Positions 1 to 8,824 are shown, counted from the stretch's first letter. The stretch is DNA of 13,133 nucleotides from Calocera cornea HHB12733 (GCA_001632435.1 KV424210.1:1-13133); one strand, 5' to 3'. Notes: generated from the letters alone by a model not told the origin. Numbers and translations are program-made.

Positions 1-64
1 GAACAGGCTGCAGAGGAATCAGAGTTGATATCAAAGACAGATCAAACAGGAACATACTAGGATC

Positions 65-2070
65 TCAAGCCCAGAGGCCTTGACCATGCCGCTTTACATA
101 GGCGTGTACCCGCTCCACGCCCTTCCCGTCATGCTCTCTCCAGCTCTTCGCCAGCGCAGCGACGACGGGTCTATCCTCGCCAAAGTCGATCCTCCGATGC
201 GCGGACGAGAACGAATAGCAGTCTTGCTTGGCAAAGTCGCCTCGCCCAGCCTGGGATCGTGGAAGAAAGGTACTCCCTGACGTCAGGAGCTTTCTGAGCT
301 CGGCAATGCAGCGAGCGAGTGGCGCCACCACAGTCGGGCAAGAGCTTGTACGTGCCGGAGATATCGAAGTCGAGCCGCTTCGCATCATCAGGATCGACCG
401 TGAGCTTCCACGTATGCCACACCCGCTCTGCAGCGAAGGCACCCTGCAGGCCGAGAGCGCTCTTGAAGCTGGGATCCAGCTTGCCCGTGCCCTGGACCTT
501 GACGTCGAGCGTCTCTGTGATGGGCAGACCGAACTCCCTGCGGCCATCAAAGAAGCCCTTCCTCCCCGTAGAACGCAGGATATGCCGTGCAACCATTGGT
601 ACTAAGGCGAGTCGGCAGGCATCGTCGGGTCCGGCCTGGCATACAGAAACCATTGGGGCTTTGAGGTGGGGGACAGGACGAGCTCGAGCCGTGCGGAGGT
701 GCTCTCATAGTTGACCAGCCAGAGCTCTTGCCGCTTGATCGCGGTGAACCGCAGGAAATCCTTCATAGCGCATCGAACGGTTTCTTTCCAGAACCGGAAC
801 TGCTTCGTGCTCATCCCGCCCTCGTCGCTGAGGGTGAGGTTCTCCGTCAAGGTGTCGCAGTCCAGATCATCCTCTTCGATTGAGAACTCGAGGCACATAG
901 GCAAAGCAGCCTTAAGCTCCTTCTCGAACACCGTGGAAGAGAGCCGATCAACATGATACGGCGCGTGATTGTGCGTCGGGCGACCACCGCACCGCTTGCA
1001 GGAAGTGACAAGGCAGTCTTTGCACTGGCTGATCGTCGCTGTCGTCATGCCCGCGCGACTTTCGCAGATGCAGAGCCGCGCGCTGCACTGGGCCATGTCG
1101 AGGACCCGCATGAGTTCGACCTGCTTCGTTGCTGCTGGGTCGAGTGGGCGAGACTCGAGTAGCTCTTCGCCCGTTATATGCCCTTCGACCGCGCTGTCTG
1201 ACTCGATGTGCTCGTCAACGTCCATTCGATCGGCGAGATCTTCAAACAGGTGCTTGAACCCCACTTAGAGGGCGGCCATGGTAGCGCTGCCTACGACGGT
1301 GGAAGTCATGGCATTCCCAGCAAGATCAGCGAGGTTGTCTTCCGTCTCACGCGTGAGCAGGAGCTCATGGTTGGGCGAGCCTTGCAGAGCGAGCGCTTCG
1401 AGTCCTGTCATAGGACCACCCCGATGCGTAACGTACGGGATCTTCGAGGGAGTCAAGCAGGGAGAGACGCCAACGACACCGGATCCGATTTGGCGATCAA
1501 CGTTCTGCGAGAGGTTCCAGACCAGTGTCGTGTAGGATGGGTCCCAGTCCTCCTTCGCGTACCGCAGCAGCGTGATGTCGACCACGCCCCAGTCGCGCCA
1601 TGTCCAGTCAGGCATGTTCGACTTCCCACCTGCAGCCGAGTCAGCATGTATTTGAAGAGTCATAGTGTAGATATGCGCACATTCCTCCCAGAATCTGAAC
1701 GGCCTCCTGGTGCCCCGGCTCCTCGCACAGCGTCGGCCGCTGATGCCTGCCCTCGCACCGGCTCCAATCGATCTTCGCCCTCCCGCGGGTCATCGCCCTC
1801 GTCGCCTCCTGGAGGAGCCTCTCCCTCGCCCGATGAATACGCGGGTCGTCAGCAGGGAGGAGGAACGCATCCAGCGGGCTGGAGGCAGGACGCTGTATCT
1901 GCAGGGCCTGCGTGTTCCATTTCTCGGGCATGGACCAGGTGGAGTCGCCCCCTCTGCGCGGGAGCGTGATGTAGAAGTCCTTTGGGTTGAACTTGCTGGG
2001 CGTCGCCGCGTACCCCTCCCTCCGTCCTGAAGTACTGTACTTGACGCTCTGCTGCTTGTTGTTCAGCGTC
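65..2070 (-). pseudogene. Decayed C-terminal part of a fungal SNF2 / C5-methyltransferase-like protein
   Basis: Read from high to low coordinates, the relic gives a stretch with FYITLPRRGG and DDPRIHRARERLLQ (frame open 1641-1931 and upstream to about 2060). Next comes DWGVVDITLLRYAKEDWDP and RGGPMTGLEALALQG, then LADLAGNAMTSTVVG (1265-1663), which resembles the motif IX/X end of cytosine-C5 methyltransferases. A Cys-rich, zinc-binding-like stretch follows (CxC, then CKDC and CKRCGG, about 970-1090), and then a C-terminal domain in three frames (602-1264, 171-653, 65-592). From memory, this order matches large fungal proteins that join a SNF2 helicase to a methylase-like domain; the helicase part is absent. 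Breaks: frame change near 1640-1660, in-frame TAA at 1265-1267, frame change near 602-650, another near 200-260, and an early stop at 65-67. The 5' edge lies between about 2060 and 2170, where the kinase gene begins on the other strand. The family call is confident; the exact subfamily name is not. Confidence 0.75.
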
Positions 2071-2247
2071 GATTACTGTAGCCAGGATCAGCCTGCACAG
2101 CCATTCAGGTACCGCCGCAATTCTGGCAGCCAGTGCCTCCCGCTTTATTAACTTCTGTGACGACTGGTGTATCATTTTTCACCTTCGCTCGTGCTTGCCC
2201 TGCGCTTCGCCGACACTCACTTTCCAACACATGATATTGCTCCATCT

Positions 2248-3489
2248 ATGCTGGAAGCCATCATTGAGTCTTCTTTCAACACCATCTTTCGCCTCTTCGC
2301 CTACCTCGTCGTGTGTTACCATGCAGTCGACAAGCGCCTGTCTCGAACCAGCACCCGCTCCTGTGTCTCATCCCCTAAACATGAGCTAGGACCTTACACC
2401 ACATTCGAAGGCAGGTCCGGCGGCACTCAGTGCGTTTACTTCGGCCGTAGCCAAAGGAAGTACGACCAAGGGCTCTCTTACTACGTCAAATTTTCCGACA
2501 ACAACGATCCCAGCAGTCTCGAGAGCATCCTTGCTCGTTGCGATTGGCCTGCATCCCTGGCTGCCCTGGAAGACGCCTTCGTTGACCACTTTGGAATACG
2601 ATGGTGGAAGCATGGCGAGGGCATCATCCCTGACGCAACTTACAACATCTCTACTGCAGACGGACACTGCACGATCACAATCTCCCCGCCGTTACCCAAA
2701 GCCCCCGGTGTGTCCATCGACAAGTGTCTTGACCGCATGCCGCGCATACAAATATCCGACCTTGTCCGAATTCAACACATAAACAGTGGAGTTGATATGG
2801 TCTATCTCGAAGATGCGCTTTACGCATTCAAGCACTTTGAACCCACGCTCGACCAGGCGATGGACCCGCTCAAAGAGGTCAAGACCGCGTTCGAGCTTCG
2901 AGAATCGCCCTACATCATCAATGTCACCGCGCTCGTCACCGACGGCGACAGCTACCGTGGATTCCTGATGCCTTACGCGACTGTGCAAAGCCTCGTCGAT
3001 GCATTCAGGCTGCGATCGTACCCGTGGACGACCTGCGTCCAGATTGCGTACGACATCGTCTGCGGTGTTCTGGCGCTTCACACGATCCAGAAGCCGAACG
3101 GGGATCTGAAGCCACAAAACGTCATCCTTCGCTACGTTGGCGAGCTTGAGGACCGTCCAAGAGCGCAGCTGATCGACTTGGAGGCCCATGGTGGTGTTAC
3201 CTTGCCGTTTACAGACCCGGCTTTGGCGCATGAGACGCAACCAAGCACTCTTCAGGACATCTATTCGCTCGGCCTCATGCTGCAATGGCTCGCCATCGCA
3301 GACGAGCTGCGCTCCAAGAACAACTTGGAGATGGAGCCTCAGGAGGATGGGCACGAGGTCGAATTACCTACGACACTTCCCCCGCATGTTCCTTCTTGGT
3401 ATGACAATGTCATCCGGAGGTGTTGTGGGCCCCCATCCCAGCGCCCCACTGTTGAAGAGGTGCAACACATATTCAAGAAGAACATGTAG
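2248..3489 (+). CDS. Protein kinase-like protein, single exon
   Basis: This is an uninterrupted frame of 413 aa from ATG 2248. The frame opens earlier at a GTG (2167), but 2248 is the first in-frame ATG. Kinase landmarks, numbered from that ATG: Lys195 in YAFKHF (VAIK-type ATP lysine), GDLKPQN at 285-291 (catalytic Asp286, Asn291), metal-binding Asp310 in IDLEAHG (DLE replaces DFG), Asp337 in DIYSLG (helix F), and RPT Arg399 near the end. A clear glycine-rich loop is not visible. About 190 residues precede the lysine and contain RIQHINSGVD, a pattern I associate with fungal-specific Ser/Thr kinase-like proteins. Residues about 9-24 are hydrophobic and might anchor the protein weakly in a membrane. 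All catalytic residues are kept, so activity is possible; the substrate is unknown. It starts close to, and opposite from, the 5' edge of the methyltransferase-like relic, and no intron is needed to read it. Confidence 0.85.
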   Translation: MLEAIIESSFNTIFRLFAYLVVCYHAVDKRLSRTSTRSCVSSPKHELGPYTTFEGRSGGTQCVYFGRSQRKYDQGLSYYVKFSDNNDPSSLESILARCDWPASLAALEDAFVDHFGIRWWKHGEGIIPDATYNISTADGHCTITISPPLPKAPGVSIDKCLDRMPRIQISDLVRIQHINSGVDMVYLEDALYAFKHFEPTLDQAMDPLKEVKTAFELRESPYIINVTALVTDGDSYRGFLMPYATVQSLVDAFRLRSYPWTTCVQIAYDIVCGVLALHTIQKPNGDLKPQNVILRYVGELEDRPRAQLIDLEAHGGVTLPFTDPALAHETQPSTLQDIYSLGLMLQWLAIADELRSKNNLEMEPQEDGHEVELPTTLPPHVPSWYDNVIRRCCGPPSQRPTVEEVQHIFKKNM

Positions 3490-4349
3490 ACTTCCTCTCT
3501 CAAAGGAGCGGTACCAAGGCTCCTGTGTAGGTCGGAACTCGGAGTGTCTCAACAGACAGCGTGCCGCCGTTTAAAGGATAGCTTCCTGTCGAGCCTTCAA
3601 CTATACTTACATAGAGTACCTTAGTTAGCTAAATATGGATGAATTGTCGCAGCAGCATACGGAATCGCATTGCAGAGGCTGTATCGGGAAACCTCGTGGT
3701 CAGGTAGTCTGGTATTCCGTCCCGTCGCAGATTGTGCAGCGCTTGAAACAGACTTACGGGACAGCTAGAACGTGAAATACACGAGCGCCGCGACTACAGC
3801 TCCTTAAGCAGCTTGGACAATAAGGTCGTAACGTGAGCACCCATTCCTATTACCCCCGCTCGTCAGTACTTATCAGCGTCTGCTCAGCATTCAAAACATC
3901 TCTACCGAACACTCGGCAAGCTCTGCGTGCGTAGGCAAGTCATCTCTCTTATCGAAAATGGTTGGGTCCCATCTCACCTGCCTCCATGGATAATCTTCCT
4001 TATCGAAAAATTAGTTACTGGCTGTATGCCATCGGTTTCAAGGCTTCCTGTCGCTTAGCGAACAACGGCTGCGTGCTATCTGTCTCCATGGATGTTGATC
4101 TCCATGATAGGACATAACAGATGCGCCATTGTTGCCGCCCATTCACAGCATTCTCATGTGACATTCCCATTCAAGGCACACCTCCCGCATCCAGACAAGC
4201 GCGCGAGCCAGCGCAGCAATTGTTCAGATGATAGGGGTGGCAGGCGAACATACTTTTATAGTCCACCTGCGGTGGGCATGCCAGGGGCACCTCGTCCTTC
4301 AAAGAACCGTACCGATTCCTTCATCTGGTGAGCTTGTCCTCCCGGCCCC
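3490..4349. other. Intergenic region without a supported gene
   Basis: No frame here looks coding; the only longer one (4092-4331) lacks any recognisable motif. The stretch holds two copies of CTTATCGAAAA (3948-3958 and 3999-4009, 51 bp apart) and CTCCATGGAT near 3982 and 4085. It should carry the 3' end of the kinase transcript and the promoter of the small gene downstream. Confidence 0.6.
4254..4260 (+). promoter_or_regulatory. TATA-like element upstream of the small Cys-rich gene
   Basis: TTTTATA lies about 155 bp before the chosen ATG at 4416, a workable distance for a fungal promoter if the 5' UTR is about 100 nt. This is a sequence match only; nothing else fixes the transcription start. 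Confidence 0.25.
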
Positions 4350-4415
4350 ATGTCGCCCCCAGCTTGCTCACCAATTTGCAACGGACTTATAGTCTTCAGG
4401 GAACACGCGCCAGAC

Positions 4416-4700
4416 ATGTGTAGAAGGGTTACCAAGCGGTACTACACCTGTGGGAAACAACAACGCGCCACTACGACGCCCATCACTTGCGTTAGCCAGG
4501 TCCGTAACGGCACTGGTGAGCTGGTCGACTGCAAGGAGAATCGCGGAGAGACCCTAGTTGCAGTGGGCCAGTACTGTCCAAGCTGCGGTGGGCTGGGATA
4601 TGACCGGCTGAACGGGGGGCTCCCGGGCGCTCCCAGCTGCGCAGAAAACAAACGGGCCCATGCGGAATGGCTCGCGACCCAGCAGCAGAACCAGGAATAA
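4416..4700 (+). CDS. Small cysteine-rich protein of unknown function
   Basis: This is a 94-aa frame starting MCRRVTKRYYTCG. The frame is open further upstream (ATG 4350), but the MCRRV start was chosen because small fungal cysteine-rich proteins often begin MCRRV followed by a CG motif. Seven cysteines are at 2, 12, 25, 39, 54, 57 and 75, with CPSCGG (54-59) as a possible metal knuckle. There is no signal peptide, so it is probably cytosolic or nuclear and not a secreted effector. A strong donor-like site (CAG/GTAAGTATG) follows 10 nt after the stop, which suggests a transcribed, spliced 3' UTR. Function cannot be named. A chance frame remains possible, but the clustering of Cys and the splice signal argue for a real gene. 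Confidence 0.55.
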   Translation: MCRRVTKRYYTCGKQQRATTTPITCVSQVRNGTGELVDCKENRGETLVAVGQYCPSCGGLGYDRLNGGLPGAPSCAENKRAHAEWLATQQQNQE

Positions 4701-4709
4701 GAGCTTCAG

Positions 4710-4752
4710 GTAAGTATGAAGCATGTTTCTGTATTTTGCGGTGCTCATGCAG
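4710..4752 (+). other. Probable 3'-UTR intron of the small Cys-rich gene
   Basis: The donor is GTAAGTATG at 4710 and the acceptor is ATGCAG ending at 4752, with an alternative TTCCAG ending at 4759. The length is 43 or 50 nt, typical for these fungi. It starts 9 nt after the TAA at 4698-4700. The branch point is weak, so the call rests mainly on the strong donor. Confidence 0.4.
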
Positions 4753-4759
4753 ATTCCAG

Positions 4760-5410
4760 TTCTACAAATGGTCGGCTAGCTAAGAGGTTGTAACGAAGGA
4801 ATAGTAGCCGCAGAAATCAATGCATCCACAACGGCCCCGTACCGCGGCGTGTTGCGCTCACCGAGGCCAACAGCAGCCTGTGGACCGTCCCGCATTGCAG
4901 CGAGCGTTGCCAGTGCTCCTCCCTGCGCCAGATCGCGTGCGTCTGCGCCCTCAGAATTGGGGTGATTGTCGACTGGGCAAATTACACATTTGTGACAGAC
5001 TTGCCGCGCGCATCCAGCTCACATGCCCATTTGTGCCAATGTTACCCCGATCTCGCCGCCCTGGATATCATTCGTGTTGCATCAATGCTAATTGAACGCT
5101 TTGGCGCATCACGCAGGACGAATCCTTGTAGACGTATTTTTCTGGTCCATATAGCGTGGGCGAGATAGGGTAGCTATATGGAGTGTCAGCAGGGTATTGA
5201 GGACGACGAGCAGGCCGTGCGCACCGAGCAAGTCCAAGGAGACCGCTTCTGCCTCTCTCGCCTGCGCCCCTCCCATCTTCCACTTTCCCCCCAACCTCTT
5301 TTCCTCGCCCAGCGCCGATACTTCTGCGACTCCCGTGATTGACCATATGTCGGTATGTTTGGGGTACGGTGGTATAGTGATACTTCGGCCAATGACAAGA
5401 TTCTTCTCTC
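4760..5410. other. Region without a supported gene
   Basis: Several frames are open on both strands (for example minus 5109-5480), but none has a recognisable motif, and their Arg/Ser/Pro-rich translations look like shadows of GC-rich DNA. The minus frame around 5190-5270 encodes a short hydrophobic run (LLVVLNTLLTLHIATL). That could be a remnant of a membrane or leader segment, but nothing ties it to a gene. Confidence 0.4.
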
Positions 5411-5533
5411 TCAGCAGCGCATGACCGTCTGCGCCCACTCCCTGCGGTGCTCGGTGGGACTGATGGGGCTGTATCCGCATCCGAACCAGTTGGAGATGGC
5501 GTTGACAAAGGAGTGGTGGCGAGTGCGCGCGAT
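5411..5533 (-). pseudogene. Unidentified coding-like remnant downstream of the PRP8 fragment
   Basis: In the same frame as the last PRP8 piece, past a TAA at 5534-5536, the minus strand reads HHSFVNAISNWFG, then GYSPISPTEHRREWAQTV, and ends at a TGA (5411-5413). The residues look like real protein and not shadow sequence, but they do not match the PRP8 region expected next, so the relic probably changes identity between 5540 and 5590. I do not recognise the family. Confidence 0.35.
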
Positions 5534-5590
5534 TTAGTCGCTGTGCATGCTGAAGTTGAAGCTCTTGCGCCTGCCCTCCTCGAAGCGACA

Positions 5591-6050
5591 GGGAGAGGGG
5601 GGTTCGGTGCCCGCAGGCTCGATCCAGGCAGGGAAGAGACCTTGCGTGTCAGCCTTGAACAGCCTCGAAGAAGAGGAACCGGTCGAAGTATGTGTCGATG
5701 ATCTCCTGAACGAACTCGACATGATAGCAAGGAACGAGCTTGTGGTCGGTGTCAAAGAATTCAATGCCGTGCTCGTTGAATGAGCGCTGTTGAGTCAGGG
5801 GCAGGCACTTGATTCGAGACAAGCACTCGTGCGGATTGTGATGAGCTTCTCGTCGCGCTGAGACTGATTGAGGCGGCCATTCACAGAGTAAGCCTCCTTC
5901 AGTTTCTCAAGCGCAAGCAAAAGCATTTGGTGTCATGCCCGTACGACAAGGGTGGGTTAGGGCTGGGGGCGAACTTGCGAGATTCAAGCCAGTGAACAGT
6001 GGAGGTGTAGAGAGCGACAGCCTCTTCCCCGCTGATGTAGGTCCATCCTG
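5591..6050 (-). pseudogene. PRP8: Internal fragment of the spliceosome core protein PRP8
   Basis: PRP8 is the large U5 snRNP scaffold protein (about 2,300 aa) at the splicing centre. The relic starts with [20 protein letters not shown] (PRP8 has a near-identical EEAVA-YTTTVHWLES block), continues [10 protein letters not shown], then [11 protein letters not shown] and [34 protein letters not shown], and ends LFPAWIEPAGTEPP. This is the right order for about 150 residues in the middle of PRP8. Frame changes are needed near 5925 (after HDTK), near 5852 (after QRDE, with several codons lost) and near 5670 (before the LFPAW block). It has neither the start nor the end of the gene and cannot make PRP8; the organism must carry a working copy elsewhere. 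Identification is strong because several blocks match in order. Confidence 0.85.
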
Positions 6051-6327
6051 GAGGCCGCACGAGAGAAATGAAACCTGACAAGTTCATGTTTGCTCTGAGT
6101 TGCATGGCCCTGGCATTCCAGGACGAGGTGTATAACCACCTCACTATCGCACTCGCGGAGTCTATCCATCCGGCATTCGTGTTTGACGGGCAGTCAGCAC
6201 GCCCACGCATGTGGCGATGGACCTCTCGAAGTCGTTGGTATCGAGTAAGGGAAATCTCGAGCCTATTGATGGCTGCGTCGTATATGCTGTTGCAGCGCAG
6301 CGCCGGGGCCGATGTGGTACCAGTCAT
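6051..6327 (-). other. Unidentified open frame joining the PRI1 and PRP8 relics
   Basis: The frame begins with an ATG (6327) directly after the primase-relic TGA and runs in frame into the PRP8 fragment, stopping at 5899. The roughly 92 codons before the PRP8 homology (for example [16 protein letters not shown]) are not recognised. A pyrimidine-rich CCTCCAG just before the PRP8 block could be an old intron acceptor, so part of this stretch may be intron. Confidence 0.4.
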
Positions 6328-7895
6328 TCAATCCCTCTCTCTTAAGCTTTCCTGTTGTGCGCATGAGTATACACGCAGCCCATCCATATCGAGGGCGAAC
6401 TCGCTCTGCGTCTCTTCGCGTGTCTCACGGATCAGCTCCTGAGTATGCTTCAGAAGCCTCTCTACATAGGGCACGAGGCTCGTCAGTTGGCAGTCTACAA
6501 GCATATTAGCTCCATTCTCACTAGAACTAGATGCACCTCCGCGAAGCGGGTCTGTACCCTCCTCTGCCTGCGGAGGTTCCGAGAGGTTCAGCTCATTCAG
6601 CAGCCCTCCAACAGCGGGAACCGTCTCCGGATCGAATTCGTCAACTTTCTTTGGGTCGACAGGTACACATACTCGTCCAGTTGCGGCTGAACGCAGAAGC
6701 GCGACTTCAACAGATGGTTGCGGTGTTTGGAGACCTCGGCGTCGATGCGTGGGTAGAGGTGCTGCAGGATGATCTTTTTGTGCCGCGCGAAGGAGTTTGC
6801 TCCTTGGCTGTGGCCGAGCGCGGTGACCTCCGCGTTGAGGTCGCCGAACTTCTTGTTTGAGGGTCGTCCAGGATTCGCCGCCCCAGAGCCTGCGTAGTGC
6901 CCCAGCGATAACTGTAACTATACAGAGTCAATATCGATTAAGGAAATGGCATGTGTAACGAGCGTACCCTTGTCCGAATGAGAGACAGGAGCACTTCCGT
7001 GCCCTTTTCACAGTCGCAGCACTTCTGGTCCTCGGGGGTGGTTCGGTGGAATACCCACCGAGGCCTTGCCTCTGGACGAGCGCCTGAGATAGAGTCAAAT
7101 CCATGACGGTGAATAAGGAGGGAGGCTTGACATACTTGAGGCTGGGTGGTAACGGTCCTGCACCAAACCCAGTACGAATCTGCACATTGACCTTCTTCAC
7201 CATCTCCGCCCCGCCCTAGATAACCTCCAAATATCCCACCACAGCCTTCCTCTGCTCATCCGTCAATGCAAGTGCAGCCAGATGACTGACCCAACAATGG
7301 ATGCCTGGCCGACCGGAGTAGACCCACAGGAGATATCGGTAGCCGAACTCAGTGCGCAGTGCGGAGTCGAGCGCGGTAACGGCGGCCGCGATGACGGACC
7401 AACACCGTGTGCAGATGCCTGTGCCGCTGCAGCACGCTCGGATAGAGTCGTAGTCGGTCATCTCGATATCAAAAACAAGCTCGCGCATCAGCGGTTGGGG
7501 GAGAGCGCCGGCGCGCAGCGTTCGCTTGTCTCTTGCCTGGGTGATAGTCAGGTGCAGCACGCTAAGGTTAGGGGAAAAACGGCGCACCTCAGCATTATAG
7601 ATTGCCCCGACCTCAAAACGGCTTGGGTTGGGCCTCTTTGTCTCTCGTGCAAAGTCTTCGACGGTTGCGAACGGGTTGTAACAAAGGTAGATGTCGCCAG
7701 AGATAGTTAGCGCGAACTCCTGACGAGTGACAGCTTGGATGGGACCGATAGATGTGGTGAGCTGGGACCTTGAACATGGCAGTGTCCACTCACTGTGATC
7801 GTGATTTAACGAATGGAAAAACGGTTGATATGGGCAGAGCCGCCGATGAACTGCGTCATCAGCTCGGGCGACGATGGGTCGTTGGGCATGTCCAT
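6328..7895 (-). pseudogene. PRI1: Decayed DNA primase small (catalytic) subunit, near full length
   Basis: PRI1/PRIM1 makes RNA primers in the DNA polymerase alpha-primase complex. The relic begins MDMPNDPSSPELM (ATG 7895), then LNHDHS, VTRQEFALTISGDIYL, RELVFDIEMTDYD (catalytic DxD, here DxE), the CC-x5-C-x2-C zinc motif, LWVYSGRPGIHCWV, MVKKVNV...PLPPSL, YPRIDAEVSKHRNHLLKS, PVDPKKVDEFDPETVP and LVPYVERLLKH. It covers the whole protein in order. Three introns remain (7537-7587, 7084-7135, 6918-6967; 50-52 nt, with CTGAC or TTGAC branch points), and a further one may start at GTGAGT near 7790. Damage: N-terminal frame break with a stop at 7805-7807, in-frame TAG at 7216-7218 where the family has Lys, a frame break after 7084, another near 6660, and Arg-to-Pro in the SGRRG nucleotide-binding loop. 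It cannot be functional as written. Confidence 0.9.
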
Positions 7896-8520
7896 GCTGT
7901 CAGAAGGTCAGCCCAGAACGACTCTGGCGGGCGGCAGACGTACTGGTAGCCCACATCATCACCCGGGCAGATCCGTCACGTCTGGGAACCGGTACCATCT
8001 ATTGCTGGTCGCTGCCAGGGAAGGATGTCGAGATGAGGCTAGCAGGTGACAACGAGGTGACTCGATTCAGCACAATGCCCGAGACGCGTCGACGCGCTGC
8101 ACTTTGGTGCAGGGCCACTCACACAGGGCACAGGGCACGCATCTCGTCGTTACTCCACTCATATGCAGGCACTCACAGGCGTCTTTCTGCGGAGTGAGGC
8201 GAGATTACTAGCTTTGTATGAACCACGAATGCACCCTGCCATCCCGTAGAGATCGCTGAGTCAACCTTCTTTGGCTTGCTCGGGTGCGAGTCGATAATGC
8301 GCATTCGTCCGGATGCGATCACCTGCATATTTGTCAGCTGGCCGTCGTAGCTCTGGGCATGTCTGGATGCCTGGACAAATCATGTCTAGGCGGTCATCGC
8401 ACTCTTCCGGCCTCATCACGGCTTCGATCTTCCTCACGCGGGCGGTCCGTTGGGCAATCTGACCCTCGGCTGTCCACTCTCTCCTTCTCTCCGTTCGATC
8501 GAATGCATGCACCTCGGCTG
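7896..8520. other. Region with no confident gene; one weak coding-like frame
   Basis: The minus strand has a 51-codon frame at 8173-8328 (RMRIIDSHPSKPKKVDSAIS) with codon choice like the real exons (ATC, GAC, AAG), preceded by a possible splice context. Another minus frame (8261-8563) is Arg/Glu-rich. Neither is recognised. They could be one more worn gene piece or chance. Confidence 0.25.
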
Positions 8521-8723
8521 TGCGCATTTTGTCCGCCGCGTGCGGATTTGAGATTTGGCGCAAGCACCGTCGCGACCATGAACGAGGAACCCTTGTCTGC
8601 GGACAGCGCCGCGTTCATCACGTGACATCCCAGCACGCGCCACAGGCAAACTGTACAGCACCAAGGGACGGAGGGCAGCGGGATCAATTCAGCGTCCCGT
8701 CCGGCACGGGATCATCGCTCTTG

Positions 8724-8791
8724 CCTCCTCCCCCCCTCCTTCTCTGGCCCTCCTCCCTCCTCCCTCCTTTCCCTCATCCTCCCTCCATCCT
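8724..8791. repeat. Pyrimidine-rich (CCT)n-like tract
   Basis: On the plus strand this 68-bp stretch is almost only C and T, built on CTCCTCCCTCC, with a few purines. Such tracts occur in fungal core promoters and can form triplex DNA. It sits just before the higher-order repeat and no gene start is clear after it. Confidence 0.7.
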
Positions 8792-8824
8792 GGCGACTCG
8801 TTGCACCTGCCTGTGCAGCTCCCT

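Noticed and set aside
228..1269. Plus-strand frames opposite the methyltransferase-like relic
   Set aside because: They are antisense shadows; the recognisable motifs are all on the minus strand.
65..2070. Programmed frameshifting or stop readthrough in the methyltransferase-like relic
   Set aside because: Several separate breaks plus loss of the 5' part fit decay better than a recoding mechanism, and no slippery site or structure stood out.
2167..2247. Longer N-terminus for the kinase
   Set aside because: The frame opens at a GTG; the first in-frame ATG is 2248, and fungi rarely start at GTG.
5068..5730. 220-aa minus frame as a gene
   Set aside because: It is Ser/Arg/Pro-rich shadow sequence overlapping the PRP8 fragment, whose homology is in other frames.
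6328..7895. Primase copy as a retrotransposed (processed) pseudogene
   Set aside because: Three introns with donor, branch point and acceptor are still present.
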